DNA of 64,000 bases from Streptomyces sp. WP-1 (GTDB lineage Bacteria; Actinomycetota; Actinomycetes; Streptomycetales; Streptomycetaceae), in assembly GCF_030450125.1 (NCBI RefSeq), contig NZ_CP123923.1, forward strand, positions 5,332,001 through 5,396,000. The letters run 5' to 3'. A program made the position numbers and the translations under genes. The notes beneath the pieces were generated by a model that saw only the letters and a program-made list of their open reading frames with translations, had not been told where the DNA came from and did no database searches. Positions 63,695 through 64,000 of this stretch are shown here, in pieces (within the stretch, counting starts at the first letter, position 1; the number at the start of each line of letters is the position of its first letter).

Positions 63695-63811
63695 GGGCGC
63701 GCCGGAGCGGGGTCCGGATGGTGAAATCCGGGGCTCTGTGACAGCGTGATTCTCGCCACCCCTGATAAGGGTTGCGCTCAGATGAGCGATTGGAGGGTGG
63801 CTGCACTTCTC

Positions 63812-63840
63812 CAAAGGGTGGCACTGGGTGCCACCCTTTG
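63812..63840. terminator. Perfect 13-bp hairpin at the right end
   Basis: CAAAGGGTGGCAC-TGG-GTGCCACCCTTTG lies 118 bases past the ROK stop. There is no following T-run; GATCG repeats follow. It can serve as ROK-gene terminator or as a leader structure for a gene beyond the window. Confidence 0.6.
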
Positions 63841-64000
63841 ATCGTTCATCGATCGAACTCAGGCGTGGCGCGTGGCGCTCATGTGAGCACTAAATCCACT
63901 CATCCGGCGGGTTTGCCTTCAAGAAGTGAACACGTGCTGGCGTGTCGGCTTGCCAAGCTTTGACTTTCGATCCGCTGGCGGACGGGTGGTTACATGCACA
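63841..64000. other. Right-end intergenic sequence, no gene seen
   Basis: 160 bases with no supported reading frame and lower G+C than the genes. It contains GATCGTTCATCGATCGAAC-like short inverted repeats at 63840-63858 and TTGACT at 63960-63965 that could be a -35. A promoter for a gene starting beyond 64000 is likely but not provable here. Confidence 0.4.

Overview
The window is a 64 kb piece of a linear-chromosome-type actinomycete genome, almost certainly Streptomyces. Very high G+C, strong third-position GC bias, GTG/TTG starts, ATGA start/stop overlaps and the gene order hrcA-dnaJ, rnz, phoH-ybeY-corC-era, leuA, recO-uppS-zur-znuBCA-glyS all point there. I see no rRNA, prophage, insertion sequence, CRISPR array or large biosynthetic cluster. 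One tRNA gene, tRNA-Gly(UCC), is present.

Layout. 1-8.0 kb: heat-shock regulator HrcA (5' end outside the window) with DnaJ, nitronate monooxygenase, RsmE, a glyoxalase-fold protein, a lipoprotein, the decayed 5' end of a tricorn-type protease, a small monooxygenase, a HIT hydrolase, RNase Z and an adenine/adenosine deaminase. 8.0-13.9 kb: tRNA-Gly, a PfkB kinase and the conserved PhoH-YbeY-CorC-YjbR run, ending in an S66 carboxypeptidase. 13.9-16.8 kb: an efflux pump with a divergent regulator, then a deaminase-like gene. 16.9-20.0 kb: three envelope genes wedged before era that look like a WxL-type surface module. 21-24.7 kb: GH1 glucosidase with its transporter, and a secreted protein. 24.7-28.2 kb: a protealysin-like protease with its emfourin-type inhibitor, and leuA behind a leucine-codon leader peptide.

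28.4-39.3 kb is accessory: a TerB-like protein, a secreted sialidase, a gamma-butyrolactone-receptor-like TetR, a HAD phosphatase, a five-gene dipeptide-type ABC transporter operon ending in an aldolase-family lyase (with a permease-ATPase fusion), and the wreck of a HigBA-type toxin-antitoxin pair. 39.3-41.3 kb: a TetX-like FAD monooxygenase and its TetR regulator, sharing palindromic operators. 41.4-47.8 kb is core: recO, uppS, the Zur/Znu zinc uptake operon with Zur boxes, and glyS. 47.8-58.2 kb: a chitinase with DasR-type sites, an aldo/keto reductase-TetR pair, a second efflux/regulator pair, an S53 peptidase, a third drug-type MFS pump and tRNA-dihydrouridine synthase. 58.4-63.7 kb: a frameshifted small gene and a two-gene glycoside hydrolase operon divergent from a ROK regulator.

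Themes. Several units pair a regulator with a visible operator: Zur, TetR at 41 kb, TetR at 50 kb, DasR sites, and two MmyB-like regulators with divergent pumps. Gene decay is visible at three or four places (about 4.8, 38.8-39.0 and 58.5 kb). The most unusual content is the WxL-like module, the tRNA-Gly T-loop, the in-frame palindromic insertion in an efflux gene, and the triplicated translation start of the ABC ATPase.
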